Shown piece by piece: positions 45,390 to 55,450 of a DNA stretch of 64,000 nt; the first letter of the stretch is position 1, and each line of letters starts with the position of its first letter. The notes beneath the pieces are model-generated. The model searched no databases and was not told the origin of the DNA. It worked only from the letters and a program-made list of their open reading frames with translations. Source of the DNA: Liriodendron chinense (taxonomy: Eukaryota; Streptophyta; Magnoliopsida; Magnoliales; Magnoliaceae). Position numbers and translations under genes: made by a program. The stretch covers positions 5,767,001 to 5,831,000 of the forward strand of contig ML058408.1 of assembly GCA_003013855.2 (NCBI GenBank). Reading direction: 5' to 3'.

Positions 45390-45689
45390 AATCTTTGTAA
45401 TCTTTTGATATTCATAGTGGATCGCTTTATGTCGTGGTTTTTTACTCATTGAGGGGTTTTTCCACGTAAATTCGGAGTCTCTTGTGGTGAATGCTTGTGT
45501 GTGGTTTGATTGCATCTTGTTTACTCGTTTGATATCGCATTGCTCCATGCGTTCCGTGTTCCACTTCCACTGCCGATTTTCCCAGCAAGAATCACCTTAG
45601 AAGGAGCAAATGGTAGAAAATTCACCAGAAACTATAAATATAATCGTCTCTTTAAGCGTCTTTTGTGGGGTGGGGCCTCTTTCAGGTGC

Positions 45690-46060
45690 TTTGCTCACCT
45701 TCTATGGGGCTCACCGTGAGGTCCTATTCCAATCCACGGCATCTATCCATGTTTTATTATTATAATGTTAGGGCATGACTTAAAGAATCAGCATGATCCA
45801 ACTTAGGGGTGGACCACACCTCAGGAAACAATGGAGATTCAAATTTGGACAACTAGCCTGTGTGGGCCAATAGGCCTTTTTTTATTGGACCAAAATTTGT
45901 GTCTTTCCCTCATCCAAACACATGTGACATTATCAACGGCATAGTTGGGCCATGCAGTGGACCGAATGGAGGTTTTAACGGTGTAAATTTCACACGTGTG
46001 GCCCCAGATAAGACAACCCCTGTAACAACTGTAAAGGGCATGGGATCTCATGTAGGGGCA
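45690..46060. repeat. Diverged copy of the GTGGGCCCAC/CCTAAAATG module
   Basis: CACGGCATCTATCCATGTTTT, TTAGGGCATGACTTAAAGAATC, GGGGTGGACCACACCTCAGGAAACAATGG and GGTTTTAACGG follow the order seen in the foldback element at 61731-62138 and in the 4.2-kb LTR. No ends are defined. Confidence 0.65.
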
Positions 46061-46592
46061 TTTTTGTCCTAAAAAATGACCTAAAAAAGTTTTAAAAAGG
46101 TTGTCTCATAACCTAATTAAGGTAGACCTTAGATAATAAACACTTAAATATATGCTTTAAAGGCCACACTAAACACCTTACACTAAATGGAACAAGGTCC
46201 ATTTGAACCATCATTATCTCTAAATAAATTTAGAACAATGAAAAGAGAGATTTTAATGGCTCGTATTCAAAGGTGAGGTTGTTATTGAAGTATGATTATG
46301 GGAAAATGGTTCATTTAATCTAGTATTTAAAATATGGACAATTCCAAATTATAGGATTATTTGAACGCATGGATCCAGTGAGTGGCGACATATGTTGTAT
46401 CCAAAGTTGCAATAGAGGGAAAAGAAACTTTGTTGCTGCTTTTATTTAGAAACCGGTTCCAATACAAGTCTTTGCACAAGAGTAGTGCATGGGGCCACTA
46501 TGGTGTGTGGATGGCATCCTACCTGTCCAGAAAGCTAGTCTCACTATGAAAGTTGGATGCCCCCAAAAATTAGGTCGATCCAACCATCATGG
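46061..46592. other. No gene seen
   Basis: About 530 bp of non-coding sequence up to the left target duplication of the hAT element. It contains GTGTGTGGATGGCATCC, related to the module family. Confidence 0.4.
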
Positions 46593-46600
46593 GAGCCAAT

Positions 46601-47392
46601 TAGAGGTGTACATGAGCCAAGCCGAACCGAGCTTTGCCCAGTTCGGCTTGGTTTGGTCAACAGGCGACCTGGGCTCGAGCTTGGCTCGGCTTGGTCCTTG
46701 AGCCCAGGTGGTGGGCTTGGCTTGGTTTGGATGAGCTTTCGAGCCGAATTCGAGCTTGTCTAAGCTTCAAGCTTTTGAGCCTGAATTCGAGTCGAGCTTT
46801 CGAGCCTACATTGAACTTGTCTTTCGAGCCGACGTTTTTCAAGCCTATTTCGAGCTACAACTCACAAATTCGAAGTTGAGGGAGAGCCGAAGAGTGAGGA
46901 GGTGAGGCCGGGCGACGGGGGAGAGAAATCAGAGATGAGGGAGAGTCAGAGAGGGAGGAGGTGAGGCCGATGGCCGGAGGGGGTCGTTGGTCAGGCCGGG
47001 GCCGCCGAGCGAGGTTGATTCGGTCGGAGGGGAGGGGGTTTTGTTTTTGAGATTTTTAGGGGTGGGGGGCGAGTGCGAAAGGGTGCTAGAAGAAAAGAAT
47101 TAGGGCGAAACAACGTGAAAAAAAATATATATTTTTTATTATATTAATAATATATATATATATATATATATTAAGTAAAAAATATACTTAGCCTTCTACG
47201 AGCCGAGCTGAGCCTGATTTCAAGCCGAGCCGAGCCAAGCCGAGCTCAGGCCAAGCTCGGGCTTGGCTCGAATTTCCAACAAGCCCACACACTCGGCTTG
47301 GCTTGATCCACCCTTCGAATCGAGCCGAATCAAGCTTTTTCGAGCCGAGTCGAGCAAGCTTTTCGAGCTAGCTCAGTTCGTGTATAGCTCTA
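46601..47392 (+). mobile_element. Non-autonomous hAT element 1
   Basis: Terminal inverted repeats TAGAGGTGTACATGAGCC and (reverse complement of the end) TAGAGCTATACACGAACT enclose 792 bp. The 8-bp target duplication is GAGCCAAT (46593-46600) and GAACCAAT (47393-47400). The body consists of GAGCCGAGC/GGCTCG repeats on both arms and an AT-rich (TA)n centre near 47129-47173. It has no transposase and would be moved by an autonomous hAT. Confidence 0.85.
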
Positions 47393-47400
47393 GAACCAAT

Positions 47401-48920
47401 ACATGAATTTTGTGGTCTTTTGGGCATGTGTTTAATGTTTTCTAAGGTTTGGCCCACCTAATTGTTGGGTGGTTTAGACACACCACCCAAAACAATGTAG
47501 CCACACACGTATGATCTGGACCAAAACCCAAACCCATAACCAAAACCTCAACCTAAACCCCAATTCGGAACCCAAATTGCAACCTAAACTCTAACTCATA
47601 ACCCAAACCTCAGCTTAAACCTTAATTCGAAACAACCTTGACTAAAAATCGAACTAGAATTGAAAATCCAAAATTTGCAACTAATAAAACATTGTTCAAG
47701 TCCATGGTAACCCCTAAAAGTTCACCAAATACCTCCCTAATTATTCAAAGCAAGCAAAGCAAGGTCAAGATCAAGGTCATAACTAGATTTTCATTATAAT
47801 ATTGCCGAGGTTCTTTGCTCCTCTAACATCTCTAATGTGTAGCTCCCACTATTGGTCATCTCATTCATTTTACACTGCAACACATACTCTCCATACACGC
47901 AACTTCTTGCATTTGCTTTGGTCAATCGTAGTCGGTGTGTGCTTTATGCCTTGCCATATAGACAAATCTTAGCCTATTAAAAATCAAGGACTAATCTTCT
48001 TACATTCAAGAATAACTAATTCCTCAATCATGATAATCCGCAATAACTAGCCACGGTTGCAGTTAACTAGTAGTATCTAACGCTTAATAATCTTGAAAAA
48101 TCTTCAAAATCTCGCAAAGTAGAGACTGCGCGTTAGTGTGAGTTGAGAAGGGTACCGAACCCATTCCTTCATCATCAAGACCCTTACTCAGGATTTTTTA
48201 ACACAAGCCAACTGCAAGAGTCATTTAAGTCAGGAATCTTTGATTCCTTGGTTCCTTGTGACCCAACGGTGCTTAACCGACCATAGGTTCTAAATTCATT
48301 TGGTTAATGATGACTCCAAGTCTCACAAGCAACCCACATTCAATTTTTATGCTTCACTAGCACAAAGGACATGACAATCCGCCCTCCCTCATATGTGCAC
48401 ATTGACAAATTTGGCAACACAACTTGGAAAGTTTGCTAACCACTAGCCAGGCCCAACTTCAAACGTGTCATTTTGGCAATTTTTAGGGATCCTTAGTTCT
48501 AATCCTTTTTCATTCCACCCCTTTATTTTCTTGTATTTTTATTTCTTTCATCCCAAGAGTTGTTGCACTCCTAACATTACATAACGTAAGCACCACCCTA
48601 CCGTATAAGATCCTACCAAGCTTGTAGGAGATTCCTCTCGGATCTTGTCGTAGAGAAGACGCCATGAAATGCACCACGCAAGAACATACCCAAGAATTGG
48701 TCCTTCCGGCTTGGAAGGTATATTAATTAGAGAACCTATTGAAGTCAGAAACCCTAGTTGCATTCTTACACTCACACACTCTCGATTTTATGTAGAAAAA
48801 AAAAAAAAAACATAAGATCCAAAAGTAAAAAGAGAAACAGAGAGGGGGGGGGGGGGGGGGGGGTTGTCGGCCTCTGCCATCGTGCCCAAAAGAAATTTTC
48901 GTGTCTGACACTTTAAGAAG
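47401..48920. other. No gene seen; degenerate CCCAAACC tract
   Basis: Mostly plain non-coding sequence. At 47518-47640 the string AACCYAAAYCC recurs about ten times with poor regularity. A poly(G) run lies at 48844-48863. The part from about 48240 to 48929 may be LTR sequence of the minus-strand Tork element, but I cannot fix its far end. Confidence 0.4.
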
Positions 48921-48942
48921 CCTTCAACAATCACCCCTCACA
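48921..48942 (-). other. PPT and 3' LTR start of a minus-strand Tork element
   Basis: On the minus strand GTGAGGGGTGAT (plus 48930-48942) is followed by TGTTGAAGG (plus 48921-48929). That is a polypurine tract directly before a TG LTR start. It sits next to the truncated RT. Confidence 0.55.
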
Positions 48943-48959
48943 GTCTAATCCTTAGCTAC

Positions 48960-49560
48960 TCTTATACGACAATGAAATTACCTTCGAAGAACTTCTTGGT
49001 AGTATACGTAATGTGATCTACCAAAGATCTATGGTAGCCATGATCTACCATGACTTGGTTGAAGTTCTTGTACTATATAAACTCTTCTTTAACTTGTATA
49101 CCATGTGCTTCTTTCACCATAAAGCCATTTGGTTGTTGCATATAGATTTCCTCCTTCAATTCACCATGGAGGAATGATGACTTGACATCTAGTTGTTCCA
49201 ACTTACAACTCTATATCCAAGACCGTCGCAAGACACAACACCATAGGAATTGACCACATCTTCACTACAAGCATAAATAGCTTTCCCATTAATATCAACA
49301 ACTTTTCTCTACTAGCAACATTTTACAACTAACTTTGCTTTATAAAATTTTTCACATTTTCATCATTCAACTTGTAGACCAATTTTGTTTTTAGTGGTGT
49401 TCTACCTTTTGGTCATTTTACCAACCCATAGGTGTCATTCTTATATAAGGAATTTATCTTCTCTTACATAACTTTCTTCAACTCATGCTTATGAGCATCA
49501 ACTAGTGCTTCTTCATAGCTTTCAGGCTCACCATAGTCTATCATCATCACATATTGTAAA
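48960..49560 (-). pseudogene. pol: Tork reverse transcriptase N-terminal part, truncated
   Basis: Minus-strand reading gives EPESYEEALVDAHKHELKK (about 49500-49560), EKINSLYKNDTY, KGRTPLKTKLVYKL, LDVKSSFLHGELKEEIYMQQP (first catalytic Asp, about 49140-49200) and a damaged region to about 48965. The YxDD motif and everything after it are missing. The polypurine tract follows almost at once. Several stops occur. Confidence 0.82.
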
Positions 49561-49969
49561 CTTTTTTTAACTCACACACCCACACCCCACACACTCACAC
49601 ACCCACCCACATCACATGGGCACTCGATCCCTGGTCTCAGTGTTGAAACAAAACATGTCACCATTGAGCCATGGAGCTGGACTCAAGCTAGAATACCTTG
49701 TTAATGGCTTAAGTACCCTTATACTCCTTAGCTTTAGCATAGTTGGCTCATTAAAAGGAGGCTGCTCCCCCCATTGCCTTGGTCTTCATCATTATCATGC
49801 TCATGTTCATCTTCTTCATGTTGCTCTTCATTTCCACCCTTTATTCATGTGGAATGCTTGCATCACCAACATCAGGATGCTCATGGGAATGACTACAACT
49901 TGACCTATCTCATAACAACCTTATGCTGGATAAACTCATTAAAGTCTTCAATGGTTTGGTCCTCTTGAA

Positions 49970-51079
49970 AGACCACATCTCGACTTTTATACACTTTTCC
50001 ATCATTTAGATTCCATAACCTATAACCAAACTCTTCATTAAAGTCTCCAATGATGGCACAACCTTATCATCCAACTTGGATCTTAATTCTTTAGGAACAT
50101 ACACAGAGGCTTTACATCTAAACACCCATAAGTGCTTGTAGCTGACATCTTTCCCTCTTAAAATTTATTTAGAGGATTGCTCCTTGCAATAGTGCTGATT
50201 GGGATAAATTTATCAAGTAGTATGTCGTTCTCATTATTTCACCTTAAAACAATTTAAACAATCTTGATGAGGACAAACAAACATCGAATTCTTCTACTAT
50301 AGTCTGGTTTATGCGCTCGACAATACCATTTTATTGAAGAGTACATGGAGTGATCTTCTCATGCCTAATCCCATGCTTCTTGTAATACTCTTTAAACACA
50401 TTAGAGGTGTATTCACCCCCATTGTTCATACTCAAACACTTAAAAATCTTTCATGTTTCCCTTTCAATTAAAACATGAAAGTTTTTAAAGATGTCAAACA
50501 TAACATTCTTATTTTTCATAGTATTGGCCCATACTTTTCTAAATGCATCATCAATTAAAGTTATAAAATAAGAGGCATCATTAACCGTAATAGTTTTTAT
50601 GAGACTACACACATTAGAATAAACTTTATCTAAGATCTTTGTAGTTTATCTAGCGTTATTCCTCAGAAAATTGAATATATATCACTTTCCAATTGAACAA
50701 TCAACACAGGAATTTAAATGCATATTTTTTCTCTTCTAACTCATGTGGCCAAGTCTCTTATGTCATAGGTCCGCCAAGGTGCTTTTGATTGTAGCGTTTA
50801 ACTCCCCCTTTATGTGGTACAAAGTGCTACACTTACTTGCATCTTGGCACCACAAGTATACATGTAGTAATCTTCCACCTTGTCTCTCCAAAGCTGGTAG
50901 AGAACCTCTATCATCTAACTTTTACATGGATATGAGATTCATATGCTTATCTGGTACATGTCATATTTCCTTTAGCATTAGCTTGGCTCTGGTGCTTATT
51001 TCTATACATATGTTATTCATGTCAACAATTTGAAATGTTTGTTGGTTTTCCATATGAACAACACTAATATTTTCCTACT
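49970..51079 (-). pseudogene. pol: Tork protease end, GAG-pre-integrase and integrase
   Basis: Minus-strand order from 51079 leftward: a protease tail, then YHIKGELNATIKSTLADL and HKRLGHMS with CVDCSIGK (zinc motif, about 50680-50800). Integrase follows with FITLIDDAFRKVW, the second Asp region NNGGEYTSNVFKEYYKKHGI (the first N replaces the usual catalytic D, about 50370-50435), and NGIVERINQTIVE (Glu, about 50290-50330). KLDDKVVPS and a C-terminal block end near 49985. Stops and shifts are frequent. The TNT1-like wording of the motifs indicates the Tork lineage. Confidence 0.82.
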
Positions 51080-53198
51080 TGTAGAAGACGAAGTTAGGAC
51101 ATTTTTTAAATTCTTTTCGCCTACTTAAATTATTCTACAATTTAAGTTAAGTAAGCAAGAACACTTCGGCTTTCAAGCCTTAGTGGGTGCAAACATATAG
51201 ACTAGCAATTGATTTCACAATTAAGCAACCTAGTCTAATATGCGTAGATTAACAAATGATATAACTAATCAAGCACCTAATCTATGCAACATATGTAGAC
51301 TATATATGAGCTCAAGTCTACACTAATTAGTGAAAACACATCTTGTGTGAATGTGCTGATCTAGTGCCTAGCATACATTCTTATCAAGCATTCATTACTA
51401 ACAATTAAACATACAATGTTAAGATAACAATGTGCTCAAATACATCACAAATACAAGCATGCATAGTAGTTCGACTACGTCTCTACTCCACTCCTAGTTC
51501 AAGTACTCACCCCTTGAGCACACCGAATTTCACTAGGTAGTTTAAATCGGGTTCGTCCCAACCTAGGTGTTTTAAATCGGTTCCACCTTACTGAGGTATT
51601 TACAGGTTCCATCCAACCTAGATGTTTATAGGTTTCACCCAACCTTACAATCCTACACAAGGACTGAGTCCTACAACCGAATCTACACGTATGCACCCGT
51701 GTCGATGGACTACGTACACACCCGTATCGGTGGCTACTCTTTGGAGACTCGAAAATTTAGGCTCTCCTCCAAAGCCAAGGTCCGACAACAGAACCTGAAT
51801 TTAGGCTTCACTCATAAGTCAAGGTCCTACAACCGAAGCTGAATTTAGGCTTACTCAAGACAAGGTCCTAAAACCAAACCTAGCATATACTCTCGTCGGA
51901 AGCTCCCCACTTGGAGACTTGATTTGACCCTACAACGGGGCCTAAGTCCTACTACGAAACCTATCGAATTTGCAATCAAACTCTACACTCAATTCCCCAC
52001 GGGAAGAGAGTGGTTGGACTCAACACAAATTGACAACCTTCTCGAATTTGAGCCCCGTTGATGCGCCGCTTCGGGTTGCTTGATCTCCACTCTCTCGTGC
52101 TTCAATCAACTCCCCTTTGTACTCCCTCGATCGCTGATATCGATACATTGCTAATGCTCCAGCTCCAATGATCAGCCACCTTGCATAAGATGCTCCAATG
52201 GAGATGCCCAAGGTACTAGGAGGTGCCCAAGGTGCTAGGAGGTGGTGAATCCTCTACAATTGGTAGGAAATGGGTTTCTTAGAAAACTACACCAAATTGA
52301 ATTCGTAGGGGGTGTTTAGACAAGGTTCTATCTATGATCAAGGTGTCTAAACTCCTAAGAATCAAGAGAGAACCAGTTCATTCTCATTTGAGGTTTGAAT
52401 GCTCAATGCTTGTGATGAATCACAATGAGAATGACTTGGATGAATTAGGATTAGAGCTCCTAATGGATTGCAATAGTGGTGGCTTCTAGATCACTAAACT
52501 CCCTCTCTTAAGCCCCAAAAACTAACTCCCCTGCTTTTATAAATAAATCTCCAATGGTTAAAAAGGGCAAATTCGTATATTTTTTATCGATCGAAGACAC
52601 ATTTCGATTGATTGGAACTCTTGTTCCGATGGATCGAAAAACCATCTAGAGAATTTATGCAGTTGCTAGACAACCAGTTCGATTGATCGAAACAATCTCC
52701 GATTGATTGAAACATCAACTTTGATCGATTGAAATGATGTGTTCGATTGATCGAAGAACTGTCCGGAGAGTTCAACAATGTTGCTAGATATATGTTCGAT
52801 TGATTGAACTGGTTTTCGATCGATTGAAGTCCTATCGAAACTGAACTTCGATTGATCGAAGACCACTCGAAAACTGCTGTCTGGGCTATTTTATTTACAG
52901 CAGCTTGCACCTCTTTAATTAGCCTAACTTATCATGTTTTTCTATATGATTTAAGGCTAATGATGATAACCAAGGGTTTTCCTAGTTGGTCCAAATCATC
53001 TAGAGGTTTAGGGTTATTTTGGTTCTAAGGGTTAAGGTCACCAAAGCATCTCTTTTACTTGTTTTTCTTCCTTGATGATGCTTGTCCACTTGAATCTTTG
53101 GTCTTCAGCTTGCCAAGGCTCAACCGACATTACAACTCACGGACGCACATGATTGATAAATAAGGTGTACTAGTATGCCACAGAAAAGTGCACCAACA
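51080..53198 (-). mobile_element. Solo LTR (Sirevirus family A/B) inserted in Tork
   Basis: It starts TGTAGAAGACGAAGTTAGGAC and ends GTGCACCAACA (2119 bp). The reverse complement begins TGTTGGTGCAC like 62882. It splits a Tork element between gag (right) and protease/integrase (left). A clean target duplication is not seen (CTACT against CTTCA), so end erosion is likely. U3 carries TTCGATTGATCGAA palindromes at 52585-52865. CTAGGAGGTG is tandemly repeated near 52210-52245. Confidence 0.85.
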
Positions 53199-53203
53199 CT
53201 TCA

Positions 53204-53750
53204 TGGTTCTTCATTTAACAAGTTATTCATCATATGACTCATGATTAACTTTTTGTCAAGCGCCAAATGCTTAAGGAAACCACTAGTGTCTATAAAATTT
53301 TCGGTAGTGAGCTAAGTAACAACAATGCTTGCTACTCATCATCTAAAATCATCTTCATAGATGCCAATTTGTTCACGATGCTATGTATATCATTTAGATG
53401 TTCTGCCACGAAGCACCTTCCTTAAACTTTAGGTCACAAGTCGCCTAATGAGGAATGTTTTGTTTATCGCCATCTTTCTCTTATACGAATCATGCAGTTT
53501 TCTCGATAAAGATTGTGCTATGAATTCATTTGACACATGATGGAACACCACATCATCTAACCATTGTCGAATTATTTTGATAAGCATCATATCTATCATC
53601 TTCCATTCATCTTCTATCATGGTTTTGGTCTTCTTTTCTTCAATCGGTGGATAAAAAGTCTTTACAATAAAGCACCTCTTCCATCTTGGCCTTCCATATC
53701 AACCAATTGCTTCTATTAAGACTAACCATCCTTAGAGTAGAAATGTTCAT
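53204..53750 (-). pseudogene. gag: Tork gag, degraded
   Basis: The ATG is at plus 53748-53750 (MNISTLRMVSLNRSNWLIWK). KAKMEEVLYCKDF, EDEWKMIDMMLIKIIRQWLDD and VVFHHVSNEFIAQSLSRKLHD follow, then FLIRRLVTLKFKEG after a shift. A tail resembling MNNLLNEE ends at the solo LTR. This matches the Gag of TNT1-like copia elements. Three or more frame breaks are present. Confidence 0.82.
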
Positions 53751-53789
53751 CTTAATTTACACGAATAAAGCTCTATATAAATAATCAAA

Positions 53790-53801
53790 GCTCTTATGCC
53801 A
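53790..53801 (-). other. Primer-binding site, minus strand
   Basis: On the minus strand TGGCATAAGAGC is two changes from TGGTATCAGAGC. It lies about 40 bases upstream of the gag ATG. Confidence 0.7.
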
Positions 53802-53806
53802 CTTAT

Positions 53807-54136
53807 GTTGGGGAAGATGCGGAACTCTTTCATTTGTACAATACCCATAAAACCACGACAAGAACAACAACAAACATAAAATGGGAAAAAAAAATAGAGG
53901 ATAAAGAGAGAGAAATGCACACTAATTTTACGTTAAAAAAACAAAAAAAAAAAAAAACCTTCTCAATTAAAGTAGGAAAAGACACAAAGCAATTAAAGAA
54001 AAATTCACTATGCAATAATTTGGAGATTACAAGCTTTTTCTCATGCCTAACCTGGGAATATTCTTCTCAAGTGTACAAAACCCCCTCTTGAGCCTCTCTT
54101 GATGTGAGAGGGAAAAAATCGATATAGGTTCTTTTG

Positions 54137-54190
<54 letters not shown>

Positions 54191-54255
54191 AAAAGTCTCT
54201 CTCTCACTCTCTTCTTGTTTGAAAAAAATAAGTTTTTTTTTTTATCTCATTTACC
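53807..54255 (-). repeat. Tork LTR (minus), between RNase H and gag
   Basis: It is bounded by the PBS on one side and by the RNase H end on the other. It contains a (TC)n/(TG)n tract at 54149-54190 and an A-rich stretch at 53885-53955. The exact start near 54255 is not defined. Confidence 0.5.
54149..54190 (+). repeat. (TC)n-(TG)n microsatellite
   Basis: About 15 CT units followed by TGTGTGTGTG inside the Tork LTR. Confidence 0.95.
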
Positions 54256-54269
54256 TTCACACACATGTA

Positions 54270-54780
54270 AAGACACATTGGAGCTTAGGAAAGCTCAACC
54301 TTGCCTTTTAGCAATGCCTTTGTCATCATATTTGACAGATTCCTATCTGTACGTATTATTTCACTACATTAACCTCGACTCCAATACATCTCGTATCCAA
54401 TGATACCATAAGTTAATGTACTTCATCCTGGAGTGATATGTTAGATTCTTGGCTAAATGCATAGTGCTTTGACTATCACAATTAACAACGAACTCTTTCG
54501 TTCAATGCCAAAATCCTTGATAATATTCTTGTCTACAACATTTTACATGCCTTTGTTGTTGCAATATACTCGGCTTCAGTATTAGAGAGTGTAATACATT
54601 TTTATAACCTAGACTGTCATAAAATTGCTTCCCCTTCAAATGTAAATAGCTAACTTGAGGTAGACTTCCTTAATCCATATCTCCTCCAAATTTGCATATG
54701 TCCCATTATCTTTACACAAACACATCTTTGCATAAAGTACCTCTAAGATACCTAAGAAATCACTTCACTACAACACAATT
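54270..54780 (-). pseudogene. pol: Tork RNase H C-terminal part
   Basis: Minus-strand reading gives the (E)AEYIATT-like block near 54560-54580, FGIERKSSLLIV with the acidic strand, then KYIDLWYHWIRDVLE (about 54360-54400) and RNLSNMMTKALLKGKVE (about 54280-54330). These match the RNase H end of TNT1-like Pol. The domain lies to the right of the gag at 53.2-53.75 kb, with an LTR between, so it belongs to a neighbouring element copy or a rearranged one. Confidence 0.78.
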
Positions 54781-54970
54781 TGACTATTTGTTTCTATGAA
54801 CCGTATGCATTTAATTTTTTATGAATTAGTATTGGTGTTTTGTCACACTACCTTTTATGAGATGATTCATTATAGACGATACATATTGGAACCATATACC
54901 ATTGATATTCTCATTCTCACTTTCTCTCACCCTTCCATTTACCCACATCTCTCTATTTTTGCTTCCTGAT

Positions 54971-55450
54971 CTGTAAACTCCCCGGTAGGGTGGATCCAAG
55001 TTAAAACACCTAGATTTGGAGAAACCTGATTTAAACTCCCTAGTGAATATCAATGTGCTCAATGAATGAGTACTTGAACCAGGAATAGAGTAGACCCAAA
55101 GTCGAACAACTATATATCATTGTGTTTGGGAAAGTATTTGAGTACATTTCTTATTATGCATTGTGTTTAATTATTTAATCATGACTACTTGATAGGAATG
55201 TATGTTAGGCACTAAATAGACACATTCACATATAAGATGTATGCTTACTAATTAGAGTAGACTTGAGCTTATATGATCCATTCTCATATAGTTTACTTAG
55301 GTTGCTAGATTAGGTGCTTGATTAGTTTAATCATATGTTAATTTATGCATGCTTAGACTAGGTAGTTTATTGTTTAAATCATATGCTAGTCTTGTAATTG
55401 GACCCACTTAGGTTTGGAAGCCGAAGTGTTCTTGCTTACCTAGTTTATAT
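54971..55450 (+). repeat. Sirevirus family A LTR fragment, + orientation
   Basis: CTGTAAACTCCCCGGTAGGGTGGATCC and AACACCTAGRTTKGGAG match the reverse complement of 37930-38200. GGAAGCCGAAGTGTTCTTGC matches the reverse complement of 51140-51170. U3 and both ends are missing. Confidence 0.8.

Larger units (their letters stand above)
42947..45587 (+). repeat. Tork 3' LTR, split by a solo LTR
   Basis: The LTR starts TGTTAGGGTAATC after the PPT, is interrupted at 43350, resumes at 45395 (TTGTAATCTTTTGATATTC) and ends TTTCCCAGCA at 45587. AGAAT (45588-45592) follows, against AAAAT before the 5' LTR, a likely target duplication with one change. CCGGTCGG palindromes lie at 42988-43102. Confidence 0.8.

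Noticed and set aside
47518..47640. Possible interstitial telomeric repeat (CCCTAAA-like)
   Set aside because: Units are irregular (AACCYAAAYCC) and the exact heptamer is not repeated.
54096..54200. Promoter of a host gene at the (TC)n tract
   Set aside because: The tract sits in a Tork LTR between RNase H and the PBS, and no host coding frame follows.
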